Both the position numbers and the translations under genes were made by a program. From an uncultured Armatimonadota bacterium (lineage in GTDB: Bacteria; Armatimonadota; Fimbriimonadia; Fimbriimonadales; Fimbriimonadaceae), in NCBI GenBank assembly GCA_903899015.1, contig CAIUHP010000025.1, positions 1 to 64,000 of the forward strand: DNA of 64,000 nt. The letters run 5' to 3'. The notes beneath the pieces were generated by a model that had not been told where the DNA came from, did not search any database, and saw only the letters and a program-made list of their open reading frames with translations. Positions 53,389 to 61,675 of this stretch are shown here, in pieces. Numbering within the stretch: the first letter of the stretch is position 1; every line of letters begins with the position of its first letter.

Positions 53389-55509
53389 TCACCACTTTAG
53401 AGTCGGTTGATCGGCTAGCTCAGGAACTTCTAGCTGGATATAGCCGACCGCATCGCTAATATCTCGGAAGACACGCATCCCTTCCGGCATGTTAGCCAGG
53501 ATTTCTTCCCCATACATTTTGGTTTGAACCCTTGGGTCGAGAATCGCAATCACACCCTTGTCTCCCGCCCGCCGAATCAGTCGACCGGCACCTTGACGCA
53601 TCATCATCTTTGCTAGTGGCAGCGTGTGCTGTGCAAAGGCATTCAAACCTTGAGTTTGAAGATAGGCAAGTCGAGCAATTTGAGGTGGATCGATCGGAAC
53701 TTCGAACGGAACGCGCACCAAGACCACGCAAGACAATGTCTCTCCGGGGGCATCAAATCCCGTCCAAAACGAGCGAAGAGCAAACAGTGAAGAACGGTTG
53801 TTCTCAATGAATCGCTCACCTACTTCCGCGGTTCCTTGCTTTGTTTGTGCATAGATTGGAAGCTCAGGCGGAAGGTTCATAAAGGAGAGCACGCCCTCCA
53901 TCTCTTTTCGAGAATGGAAGAGCGCAAGAGTTCGGCCCCCGACGGTTCGGATGATATTGGTTAATTCGATCGCGACTCTTCTCCAATAGAGCTCCTCATT
54001 TCCATCACGCCGGGCGGTCGATGGATCAGGAATGGAGTCAATCGGTGGCAAATAAATGGCCGCGTTAGTGGGATAGTCGAAGGGAGTTGGGAGCACTTCT
54101 TCAAATTGGGGTTCTGCGCCGGTGGTTCGCCGAAAGAATTCGAAATTTCCGTCTAGGGCAAGCGTCGCTGACAAGCACGCGTAAGGCGTTCGGTTCCAGA
54201 TAAGCTCGCGTAAAGGTTCTGCTAATCCAATAATGTCCTGTCGAAGCATGGCATCGACACCTGATCGACCGACATAGCTTACGGCAACCCCTTGGGGTTG
54301 GAAAAGCGTGTGACACCCTAATCCGTACTCGCGGATGTAGCTTCCATAGTTACGCGTAGTCTCAGTAGCTTGCCGGGCCAGTTCGGGTTCCTGCTCGCGC
54401 CACCCAACCATCTTCGCTTCCATCGATTGTACAAATTGATCGCAAAGCTCACTGACTCGGTCCGCAAGGTCACGCGCTCCTCGCATGTCGTCACCAGTAC
54501 GGTTGTTCTGAACTTGGGGGTGATCGTAAACATCGGCGGGTGAAGCTGTGAGGATGCCGGGACGTCCGAGAGATAGGCTGTACGCAACCAAGCCCTTTAA
54601 ACAGCGATCGATGGCCTCCCGAAAGTCGGCACAGCTCTTGGCCCAAGCAACGCCGTCTCCATTGCGCTGGGCTAGAGGTTGGAGTGCTGACTCTAATCGA
54701 TTGCAGATCCCTTCGAGAGCGCCGAGTTTGGCGGGACTCAGCTCAAACTCCATGCCATTAAGCGCCGCTTGCGGGAAGTCATGCGCTTCATCGAGAATCA
54801 GGAAGTTGAACTTGCCCAGCAATCCTTCATCGTCATCATTGATCCGCGCCATCAGCGCGTCTTGAACAACCACACTGTGATTCGTAATAACGATCTCCGC
54901 CTTTTCGGCGGCTTTTCGAGAATTGTAATAGAAGCAGTCATCGTAGGCCGGACACAGTCTGCCTGGGCAAACCGGTGGGGTTGCGACCTTTTGCCACAAG
55001 AGATTGAGTTCCCGCATCGGCCGCTTTACAACTCGGCGAAATTCAGTTTCGATACCGAGCTTCGCTTGATGCCGATAGTCGTCAATCAAAGTCGGCATAT
55101 GCTCGTCCATCGCGACCAGACAGGCATAGCGCTGGCGACCCATCAGCATTTGAGAGCGGATATTGAGCAGCATTCCCGCTTGTGCAACCGACGAGACCTG
55201 AACGCCATCTTCAAGAAACAGGCTCAGAGCGAGGGGGAGGTCGTTTCTCCAATATTGCTCAGCAAGGACGTTTGTGTAGGTCGCTACGACTGTTCGCTTC
55301 TTGTGTACAATGGCGTGCGCGATGGCAGGAATAAGCGCGGCAAGAGATTTTCCAAGACCGGTGGGTGCCTCAAAAAAACCTGAAGAACCTTCCCCGATGA
55401 TGTCAGATAGGAGTAAGGCTAGTTGTTGCTGGTCCGGTCGCTCGGTAAATCCATTGCGCTTGGCAAGGTTAGCAAACGCCTGATTGATTAACTCGGAAAC
55501 AGTAGACAC
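53389..55509 (-). CDS. dinG: DinG-family (XPD-like) Fe-S DNA helicase
   Basis: 706 residues. Walker A FFEAPTGLGKS (45-55); four cysteines C130, C181, C186, C192 arranged as in the XPD/DinG [4Fe-4S] domain; VITNHSVVV; DEAH box at 240-243 in FLILDEAHDFP; C-terminal motif VI MRQGAGRLIRRAGDKGVIAI. Unwinds DNA 5'-3', often at R-loops or damage. Start GTG 55509 has no Shine-Dalgarno sequence. A CATAAT box lies close by, so it may be leaderless, while a terminator sits 27 bases upstream. Confidence 0.9.
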   Translation of the reverse strand: MSTVSELINQAFANLAKRNGFTERPDQQQLALLLSDIIGEGSSGFFEAPTGLGKSLAALIPAIAHAIVHKKRTVVATYTNVLAEQYWRNDLPLALSLFLEDGVQVSSVAQAGMLLNIRSQMLMGRQRYACLVAMDEHMPTLIDDYRHQAKLGIETEFRRVVKRPMRELNLLWQKVATPPVCPGRLCPAYDDCFYYNSRKAAEKAEIVITNHSVVVQDALMARINDDDEGLLGKFNFLILDEAHDFPQAALNGMEFELSPAKLGALEGICNRLESALQPLAQRNGDGVAWAKSCADFREAIDRCLKGLVAYSLSLGRPGILTASPADVYDHPQVQNNRTGDDMRGARDLADRVSELCDQFVQSMEAKMVGWREQEPELARQATETTRNYGSYIREYGLGCHTLFQPQGVAVSYVGRSGVDAMLRQDIIGLAEPLRELIWNRTPYACLSATLALDGNFEFFRRTTGAEPQFEEVLPTPFDYPTNAAIYLPPIDSIPDPSTARRDGNEELYWRRVAIELTNIIRTVGGRTLALFHSRKEMEGVLSFMNLPPELPIYAQTKQGTAEVGERFIENNRSSLFALRSFWTGFDAPGETLSCVVLVRVPFEVPIDPPQIARLAYLQTQGLNAFAQHTLPLAKMMMRQGAGRLIRRAGDKGVIAILDPRVQTKMYGEEILANMPEGMRVFRDISDAVGYIQLEVPELADQPTLKW

Positions 55510-55533
55510 TAGTTCACATTATGCCAGTCCCGG

Positions 55534-55580
55534 GCAAAATAAAACCCGCCTGAGGCCTGACCCTGATCAGGCCCTCGGCA
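55534..55580 (-). terminator. Intrinsic terminator reading toward dinG
   Basis: On minus, a GGCCTGA...TCAGGCC stem (55554-55573, six-base loop), extended by GCC/GGC arms, is followed by GGGTTTTATTTT (T-run 55536-55544). This is a full intrinsic terminator in the same direction as dinG but 27 bases before its start, with no gene upstream on this strand. Confidence 0.65.
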
Positions 55581-55600
55581 GGAAGTGGCATTAGAATGAC
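55536..55600 (-). ncRNA. Candidate small RNA or dinG attenuator leader
   Basis: A promoter (55607-55635) and a terminator (55534-55580) bracket about 65 transcribed bases with no convincing gene. The short reading frame MPLPAEGLIRVRPQAGFILP from 55590 passes through the hairpin and ends at 55514, so a leader peptide acting on the terminator is possible. Either a small RNA made alone, or readthrough that controls dinG. Confidence 0.4.
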
Positions 55601-55606
55601 ATGAAA

Positions 55607-55635
55607 ACTATAACACGCTTTTCCAAAGATGCCAA
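55607..55635 (-). promoter_or_regulatory. Sigma70 promoter facing dinG
   Basis: On minus: TTGGCA (complement of 55630-55635), exactly 17 bases, TATAGT (complement of 55607-55612). Predicted start about 55600. Same TTGGCA/17/TATANT form as the ATP-grasp operon promoter. Confidence 0.55.
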
Positions 55636-55706
55636 ATAGTTTTGAGGGCGTAAAAATGCGGTTCTCAGCACTTAAATGATTACCCTGCAACCAGGTATCC
55701 ATTTGC

Positions 55707-55835
55707 GTGAGTACGACTAATAGGTCGCAACAACAGGAATACTATGGGGTGATGCACCTCAGCAATGGTTTGAAAGCGGATGAAATGAATCAGATTATGT
55801 TGCTTGCCAATCATTTCAGCCAGGTGCGTTCGTGA
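55707..55835 (+). CDS. 42-residue small protein coupled to the CPBP protease
   Basis: GTG at 55707, with AGGT ten bases upstream, opens a frame (V)STTNRSQQQEYYGVMHLS then NGLKADEMNQIMLLANHFSQ and VRS. The TGA (55833-55835) overlaps the ATG of the CPBP gene (TGATG), the classic sign of translational coupling. The second half is a plausible amphipathic helix. No family recognised. It could be a substrate, an immunity-like partner or a regulatory leader of the membrane protease. Real coding is likely but unproven. Confidence 0.5.
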   Translation: MSTTNRSQQQEYYGVMHLSNGLKADEMNQIMLLANHFSQVRS

Positions 55836-57247
55836 TGGATTCATCCGATATGGTGCCTCCCGTCATTATGGTTGAGCCTCCGGTAGTCCAAGAGTCGGGT
55901 CGTAATTACTTGGGTTGGGCGTCCCTCATCGTTCTGATGTTTCTGACTCTACTATCAGCGGTAGCCGGTTCACTTTCTCCGACCGGAGTAGGCGCAACCA
56001 GCCACGAAGAAGAACAGATTCTGCTGAAGACAACGATGCAACTGGAAGTGAAGTCAACTTCCGGCCCGGCCGATGCTCGAAAGGTCGCCAAAGAGGCACT
56101 CGGCAAGAACATCAAGAACATGCAGAAAGTGCTTTCTGATTTGAGTAAGCAACCTAAAAGTGATCTGATGGCTGTCCGGCTAACAGCAGCTTTTCAAACT
56201 GAACTGCACCTACCAATTTCAACCCAATCGCTAGCCCTGCTGAAAAAAAGCAAATCACCTTCCGATCGACTTTTGCTCCAAGTTTATGGTTCGGAGAAGC
56301 TGACGGCGGCCCAGGCGAAAGAGATCGGATCGCTCTTGCCCGACTATCCGTTCCTTTACGAGGCAGCTAAGGTTCATGCCCTTCAAAAGTCGGGCGACAC
56401 CCATGCGATTTCACGACTCGTTAAGCCCAGAAATGCTTTAGCAACTGGAATTGCGTGTTTTTGCACGGTCGTCGGACTCATGCTTAGCTATTTGGTGTGG
56501 GTGAGTCTCTACCAAAGATACAAAAACGGAACGTTGGAAATTCTTGGACTTCCGATGGCGAAGATCACGCTACTCGACGCCGACCGTTTGGCGGTCCGAG
56601 CCGCTCAGATTTTTGGACTCTACATCGTGATCGAAACAGTTGTGAGCTTATTGCCCCATATTGAGGTCAACCTCTTTCTGCGGACAGTGCTGATGCTAGG
56701 TCTGATGGTCGGAGCAATCGTCCTTCTGCAACGGGTTCCGATTGACGGCAAGCGTATCTCCCTTGACATGCTTGGCGTATCGAAGAGAAACCTCAAGCAA
56801 GACATTCTTCTTGGCTTCCAAGGATTTTTCGCAGAATTCCCAGTTGCAATCATTCTTGCGTTGGTTGGGTCAGCGATTTTCAGCTTCTTACCCAAGGCAT
56901 CTCACCCTGCTTCCGAAGCCATCGCCCGCGATCAGAGTTTGAAGACGGTTATTCCGGTGATCATTCTCGGTTCCGTGCTTGCCCCCATTTGGGAAGAGTT
57001 GGTTTTCCGAGGATTACTGTTACCTGCGCTGAATCGGCTTACCGGCAAACTCATACCCTCCATCCTCATTTCAAGCTTCCTCTTTGCGTCTATGCACCCT
57101 CAAGGGATCTCCATTTGGATGTCTCTTGCAAGCGTTGGCGCCGCTAGTTGCTTGCTGTCGTACAAGAGCCGATCCATGGTCCCCAGCATCGTGATGCACT
57201 GCCTACATAACACTTCGATTTTTGTGCTGGCACTTTTGGTTCAGTAA
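55835..57247 (+). CDS. CPBP (Rce1/CAAX-like) intramembrane metalloprotease
   Basis: 470 residues from the ATG at 55835. One helix near 27-47, then a soluble helical domain (about 50-200), then about eight helices. CPBP motifs: WEELVFRG (E387, E388, R392), FASMHPQG (H421) and VMHCLHN near the C-terminus. The family includes prenyl-protein endopeptidases and bacteriocin-immunity proteins. The start is fixed by overlap with the small protein's stop; the soluble insert is larger than in most CPBP proteins. Confidence 0.88.
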   Translation: MDSSDMVPPVIMVEPPVVQESGRNYLGWASLIVLMFLTLLSAVAGSLSPTGVGATSHEEEQILLKTTMQLEVKSTSGPADARKVAKEALGKNIKNMQKVLSDLSKQPKSDLMAVRLTAAFQTELHLPISTQSLALLKKSKSPSDRLLLQVYGSEKLTAAQAKEIGSLLPDYPFLYEAAKVHALQKSGDTHAISRLVKPRNALATGIACFCTVVGLMLSYLVWVSLYQRYKNGTLEILGLPMAKITLLDADRLAVRAAQIFGLYIVIETVVSLLPHIEVNLFLRTVLMLGLMVGAIVLLQRVPIDGKRISLDMLGVSKRNLKQDILLGFQGFFAEFPVAIILALVGSAIFSFLPKASHPASEAIARDQSLKTVIPVIILGSVLAPIWEELVFRGLLLPALNRLTGKLIPSILISSFLFASMHPQGISIWMSLASVGAASCLLSYKSRSMVPSIVMHCLHNTSIFVLALLVQ

Positions 57248-58689
57248 AGTCGGACGCGGTAGAGTCCGGTTCGACAACCCACCCAAAGATCGTTACCGAA
57301 CTCGATAACCGCTTGGACCTCAGTGAGGTCAGTTGGTAGCTTCGGGCCGGACATGGACTCAACTCCCGTCGCGGTAATGAACCATAGGCTTTTGCCGGCG
57401 AATATTCCACGGACGGCATTGCTATGGGTTGGAACCTTCGAAACGCGCCCCTGGACAATTTGAACGACTCCGCCGCTAAATGTGCCCACGATTGGAACTC
57501 CGGTTCGAGCCACGATGCCTGTCACCCAGTCGTCCTTCAATCCCGCGCCGAGCCCAAGACGGATTGCCGAGCGATCTGGAAGGACATGAACGAGCCCTGC
57601 CCCTTGGGTGCCTATCCAAGTACCCTCTCGGGTCTCGGCCAAACAAGTGACAGGTTTCCCTTGGAGCGATTTGATTCCTAGCTCATGGGTCCATTCTTGA
57701 CCATCGAACTTGCTGAAACCGCCCCACTCTCCAAAGAGCACTCCAGAGCCCGACACCGCAAGAGCCGAGCACTGAGGTCGACGAAGGTTCTTTTCGATGC
57801 CATGAGTCCAACGGACTCCATCAAAACAATCCACCACACCATTGCCGTTTCGCAGGTAAAGACGCCCGCGGAATTCAACTGCTTGACGAGGTGCCTGAGT
57901 AGAAGGTCCAATTACGGCGGACCAATGTTCTCCAGTCCATCGAGCCAGCCCATCTTCCAGCGAGCATGCGTAGAGAACTCCCAGGTATTTGAAAAGCGAG
58001 ACGACAACGTGAGAAGGAATCTCAGACTCATCGTTGGATGGCGTAACCGTACCGTTTGAGGAAATGGAATAGGCTCCCTCTCGACGTGTCCCAACCCAAA
58101 GATTTTCATTCACGTAGCTTAAAGCCGTGACCTCCCTTGAGTGGTTATCCACTAATTCCCATTTGCTTCCAACCCACTCGCAGATGCCCAAGCCAAACGC
58201 GGCAATCCACAATCGTTTGCCATCGGTGGCGACACCTGTGAGGAGAGCCGAACCCTTCGGGCCTTGAATATTCCGACCTTGCGAGACCAGTCGGTCGCTT
58301 TGAATCGACCATTTTCCTCCTTGCCAAAGAACATAAGGCGAAAAATCGAGTGGTCTAGCACTGTCTATCGGAACCATTTTCCCTTCGAGAATTTCTGTCT
58401 CCTGCGGAGAGCCGGAGGAGGCAAATCTCACAAAGATATGACCTCGTATGTTCACCATTCCCGTTACTTCGTTGGAAGGTAATCCATTTGCTCGAGTCAG
58501 CTTTCGACGGATTCCATTTGGGGATACAAAAACGATCCCTCCCGTCGTGCCTAAGACGACAGAGCCATATGTTGCCGGTGCGATCGAGGTGATTTCCCGA
58601 GTGCTCGTAAATTCAGTGACACGGGGACCGAGGCTCGGTTCGGTCCCTTGAGCTGCGAAGAGAATGGATGCGAGAATTACTCCCCGAAT
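57241..58689 (-). CDS. Secreted beta-propeller protein, apparent ATT start
   Basis: 482 residues if begun at ATT 58689-58687. The conventional ATG (58456-58458) would cut off the first 77 codons, which have no stop and encode a signal peptide (RGVILASILFAAQG) and an intact propeller repeat (TGGIVFVSPNGIRRKLTRAN, GLPSNEVTGMV). No ATG, GTG or TTG lies in that stretch; GGGAG seven bases before ATT is an ideal Shine-Dalgarno sequence. The rest is about ten propeller blades (VGTRREGAYSISSNG, IGTQGAGLVHVLPDR). Overlaps the VIT gene by 13 bases. Confidence 0.7.
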   Translation of the reverse strand: MRGVILASILFAAQGTEPSLGPRVTEFTSTREITSIAPATYGSVVLGTTGGIVFVSPNGIRRKLTRANGLPSNEVTGMVNIRGHIFVRFASSGSPQETEILEGKMVPIDSARPLDFSPYVLWQGGKWSIQSDRLVSQGRNIQGPKGSALLTGVATDGKRLWIAAFGLGICEWVGSKWELVDNHSREVTALSYVNENLWVGTRREGAYSISSNGTVTPSNDESEIPSHVVVSLFKYLGVLYACSLEDGLARWTGEHWSAVIGPSTQAPRQAVEFRGRLYLRNGNGVVDCFDGVRWTHGIEKNLRRPQCSALAVSGSGVLFGEWGGFSKFDGQEWTHELGIKSLQGKPVTCLAETREGTWIGTQGAGLVHVLPDRSAIRLGLGAGLKDDWVTGIVARTGVPIVGTFSGGVVQIVQGRVSKVPTHSNAVRGIFAGKSLWFITATGVESMSGPKLPTDLTEVQAVIEFGNDLWVGCRTGLYRVRLY

Positions 58690-61628
58690 CGTCCTACTCC
58701 CTCACCCACGTTATGGGCTTTGTCGATCAGTACTACGCGAACGCTGAACTTCAACTCCGACGGCATGGAAACTGTCGCAGCGAAGTTGCCGTCTCGCACT
58801 TTTGTGAGCGAAACTGACTGGCCGTCTGGCATAACCGCTTCTGCTCGAGCCACGTCAGAAGTACATTCGACTACGATTCGCAGCCCATTTGGAGTCTCCA
58901 ATAACTTGACACTCCCAGTGGGTGGAGTCATGTCGACAACATAAGTAAAGACTTCTGATTTTCGAGTTCCATCCTTTAGAACAGTTATCACGGGAATCGA
59001 GTAACTCCCTTCCCTTGCATAGGCTGGAATCTCGAATCGAGCTTCCCACCGATGGTTCTCAGCGTTCCATTCAAGTCGCTTCATTGTCCCATCCGGAAGC
59101 TTGGTAACAACCATTTGAGCGTCTTTGGGAGAGTTACTGGTAACCAAAGGGTCTCCCCACTGCCCCCGTAGCTCGCTATCTTTCGCTTTAAGCATTTCGA
59201 TTCTTTGCTTGGTCGCATCCGTCTGAGGCTCATGTTCAAGCTGATCGAGCTCTACTTGAACTTCAATACGCTTTGGATGATTGTTGATCCAAGTTTGCCA
59301 ATATTCGTTTGATCCACGCTCCTTAAAGTCGGCATCAACTAGTGCTTGTCGACGATTCGAAAGAACTGATTTGGGAGTGCTTGGGTCTCTGAGCGCTTGA
59401 ATATATTCGTAACGTGCCCGAGCGCTTCCGCGTTCCGTCACTTCTCTAAAAATCTTCTCTCTCAATTTCGCGGGATCGAAATGTCCTACCTTCGAGAGAC
59501 GTTCAAGTTGATTTTCGAGATCCTTGATCTGTGCTGGATCACGTTTGATCAGCTGTTCTTGCCATGCAAGACCATAGGCAACTTGTGAAGCTACATTTTG
59601 CGCAGAACTAGCCAATTCAGCATCAAAACTTAATTCGAATGTCTTTTCAAATAACTGAAGTCGCCGATAAGCTTCTTTGAGCCGATCGCTATCTAGATCA
59701 CCCGTTCGAATTGCTTCCACCATGGGTTGAATGGTTTCCCACTCGGCATAGCTTCGTGAAATGGCTCTCGATCGATCCAGTTTTGTGTAATGCGCTTGAT
59801 CAGAAACCTGGAAATACTCTTTGATTGCTTCTTTCACTTCAGGTGAATCAACCGGATGCTTGAGCGCAATTTGGTTTGCCTTCATGTAAGCGGTTTGAAG
59901 TTTCGCATCGAAGAACTGTTGATAAACAGCCCGATAGGTCTGCCCCTTCGGCTCGTTTACCGCTGCTTCAAGCCGATGAAACTTCTGAGCCAACTCACTT
60001 AAGTTCTCACCTGAGCCAAGTGGAGTCTGACCATATCTAATTTCAACGATTTTGCGAGCAAGACTGTAAATGTCACCGGTTAGCTCATTCGTCAGAAGTT
60101 GGCGGGCCGGGACACCTAAGAGTTTTGCCCACCGACCTAGAGCAACGAGATGTTCGCGGGCTTGTTGCCCGGTATTGCCTTCCCTTACATCGTCGGCGGC
60201 CTGATCGGCTGCTTCGTGAAACGCAGTCGTATTTGCAAGGCACTGCTCAACGAGGCGAGGAGTTTTGAAGTAGGCCTCGATCCTATGGACTCTACTTAGA
60301 GCATTCTTTGCTTCACGGCTCTCATAACGCCCCGCAACGGCTTCCTTTCCGTAGTCGGACGTAAATTCAGTTGCTACGTCATAAACAAGAGTCGGTATGG
60401 CATAGTCCAGTGGATACCCAGCCACCTTCGAGAGGCGACTAGCCTCGGCCAGCTCGACGCTATGGGGATGACCGTCCGCGATCGCCCTGATGTATTTCTT
60501 GATGGCCATGTTCAGGTCGGCCATATTTTTTTCTCGATGATAACGCTCACGTTCTTCGTTAGGTATTGCTAGCCACGAAGTCGCTTTGCTTGGAATGCCA
60601 AATCGTTCGCTGAGCTCCACCATTTGCTTTCGACTTCCGTTGCCAAAATGTTCGAGCTTTTCGACCGCCCACAATTTGGTTGCAAGATTGTTTGGCTCTG
60701 GCTGCCCCGAGAATAGGAATCGGCCCAGGTCGAGTCGTTTCCCACTTCTGTCCACGAGAGCAACATCGCTCATGCCGCTTCCGGTGTACCTTCCCACGAT
60801 CAGCGTGTCTTGATTAGGCTTCAAATGGGGAACGCTAGGGGGCAAGAGTTGACTCAGTTGGATGCCAGGGGCCACGAGTTTGGATGGCCCCCACTTCGCA
60901 CCGTTAATCGTCAATGCAAAGAACCCAACCGCACTCCCTGATGGGGCTGCAAAAAGAGCCGCTCGTATTGGTTTTGAAGCTAGTTTCAGGCTCAATCGGA
61001 GATCTTGCTCCGGTCGATAGTTGGAAGCATTGAAGTGAACATCTGCCGCCGACCCTTCAACCGGATAGTTGGAAATGATCTTTCCATCAGGTCTATTTCT
61101 CAACTGAGCATGGATGTTAAGCGAATCGAGAATCTCTCCTTTGGGAAGCTTGATAGGGAGTTCGATGGTCGTACCGTTGACCAAGGGCTGAACCATCTTG
61201 ATTTCAACCTTGAGGTCGGCATTGGGCATGACCGGGAAAATTCGGGCGCGAAAGGTTCTTTTGCCGATCAGCTCAACCAAGGCGGGGTCGCGCTGTCGAG
61301 TTGTGATTGCTTTATAGATCTCTGCGGCTCGTTCTTTCTCAACAATCTGAGCAGCTACCTTTTCTGATCCGTACCAGTAGGCAAAGGCAGTTGCGCGCAT
61401 GCCACGGCGCAAAGTGTAAATAAAATCGGCCTCAATCCGGCTATTTTGCTGGTTCGCGAAAACGATCGTTAGAGTAGTTTCCGCAAGACCACGGTCAATA
61501 ACGGAATCGACTTGAACCGATTTTTCCCGCAAGGATTCATACGATCCTTCTGTGGGTTTCAGAAAAATCTGAGCGTTCGAAATAGTCCCTAGGCACAATC
61601 CAACCAAGACCGCAAAAAGCTGGCGCAT
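58677..61628 (-). CDS. VIT-domain protein lacking the vWA domain, with a long helical region
   Basis: 983 residues with signal peptide MRQLFAVLVGLCLGTISNAQ. Residues about 25-165 form a VIT domain (DRGLAETTLTIVFANQQNS, GMRATAFAYWYGSEKVAAQI, RTFRARIFPVMPNADLKVEI). The post-vWA segment is kept (DTLIVGRYTGSGMSDVALVD, KLWAVEKLEHFGNGSRKQMV), but no DxSxS vWA metal site lies between. Residues about 480-830 are helical and charged, followed by Ig-like beta domains. GAGAGGGA precedes the ATG. Probably an envelope or matrix protein working with the propeller protein. Confidence 0.78.
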   Translation of the reverse strand: MRQLFAVLVGLCLGTISNAQIFLKPTEGSYESLREKSVQVDSVIDRGLAETTLTIVFANQQNSRIEADFIYTLRRGMRATAFAYWYGSEKVAAQIVEKERAAEIYKAITTRQRDPALVELIGKRTFRARIFPVMPNADLKVEIKMVQPLVNGTTIELPIKLPKGEILDSLNIHAQLRNRPDGKIISNYPVEGSAADVHFNASNYRPEQDLRLSLKLASKPIRAALFAAPSGSAVGFFALTINGAKWGPSKLVAPGIQLSQLLPPSVPHLKPNQDTLIVGRYTGSGMSDVALVDRSGKRLDLGRFLFSGQPEPNNLATKLWAVEKLEHFGNGSRKQMVELSERFGIPSKATSWLAIPNEERERYHREKNMADLNMAIKKYIRAIADGHPHSVELAEASRLSKVAGYPLDYAIPTLVYDVATEFTSDYGKEAVAGRYESREAKNALSRVHRIEAYFKTPRLVEQCLANTTAFHEAADQAADDVREGNTGQQAREHLVALGRWAKLLGVPARQLLTNELTGDIYSLARKIVEIRYGQTPLGSGENLSELAQKFHRLEAAVNEPKGQTYRAVYQQFFDAKLQTAYMKANQIALKHPVDSPEVKEAIKEYFQVSDQAHYTKLDRSRAISRSYAEWETIQPMVEAIRTGDLDSDRLKEAYRRLQLFEKTFELSFDAELASSAQNVASQVAYGLAWQEQLIKRDPAQIKDLENQLERLSKVGHFDPAKLREKIFREVTERGSARARYEYIQALRDPSTPKSVLSNRRQALVDADFKERGSNEYWQTWINNHPKRIEVQVELDQLEHEPQTDATKQRIEMLKAKDSELRGQWGDPLVTSNSPKDAQMVVTKLPDGTMKRLEWNAENHRWEARFEIPAYAREGSYSIPVITVLKDGTRKSEVFTYVVDMTPPTGSVKLLETPNGLRIVVECTSDVARAEAVMPDGQSVSLTKVRDGNFAATVSMPSELKFSVRVVLIDKAHNVGEGVGRFGE

Positions 61629-61675
61629 GTTAAAGTCCCTCTCAAGGCATGTAAGAGAGTGACGCTTAAGTTTCT

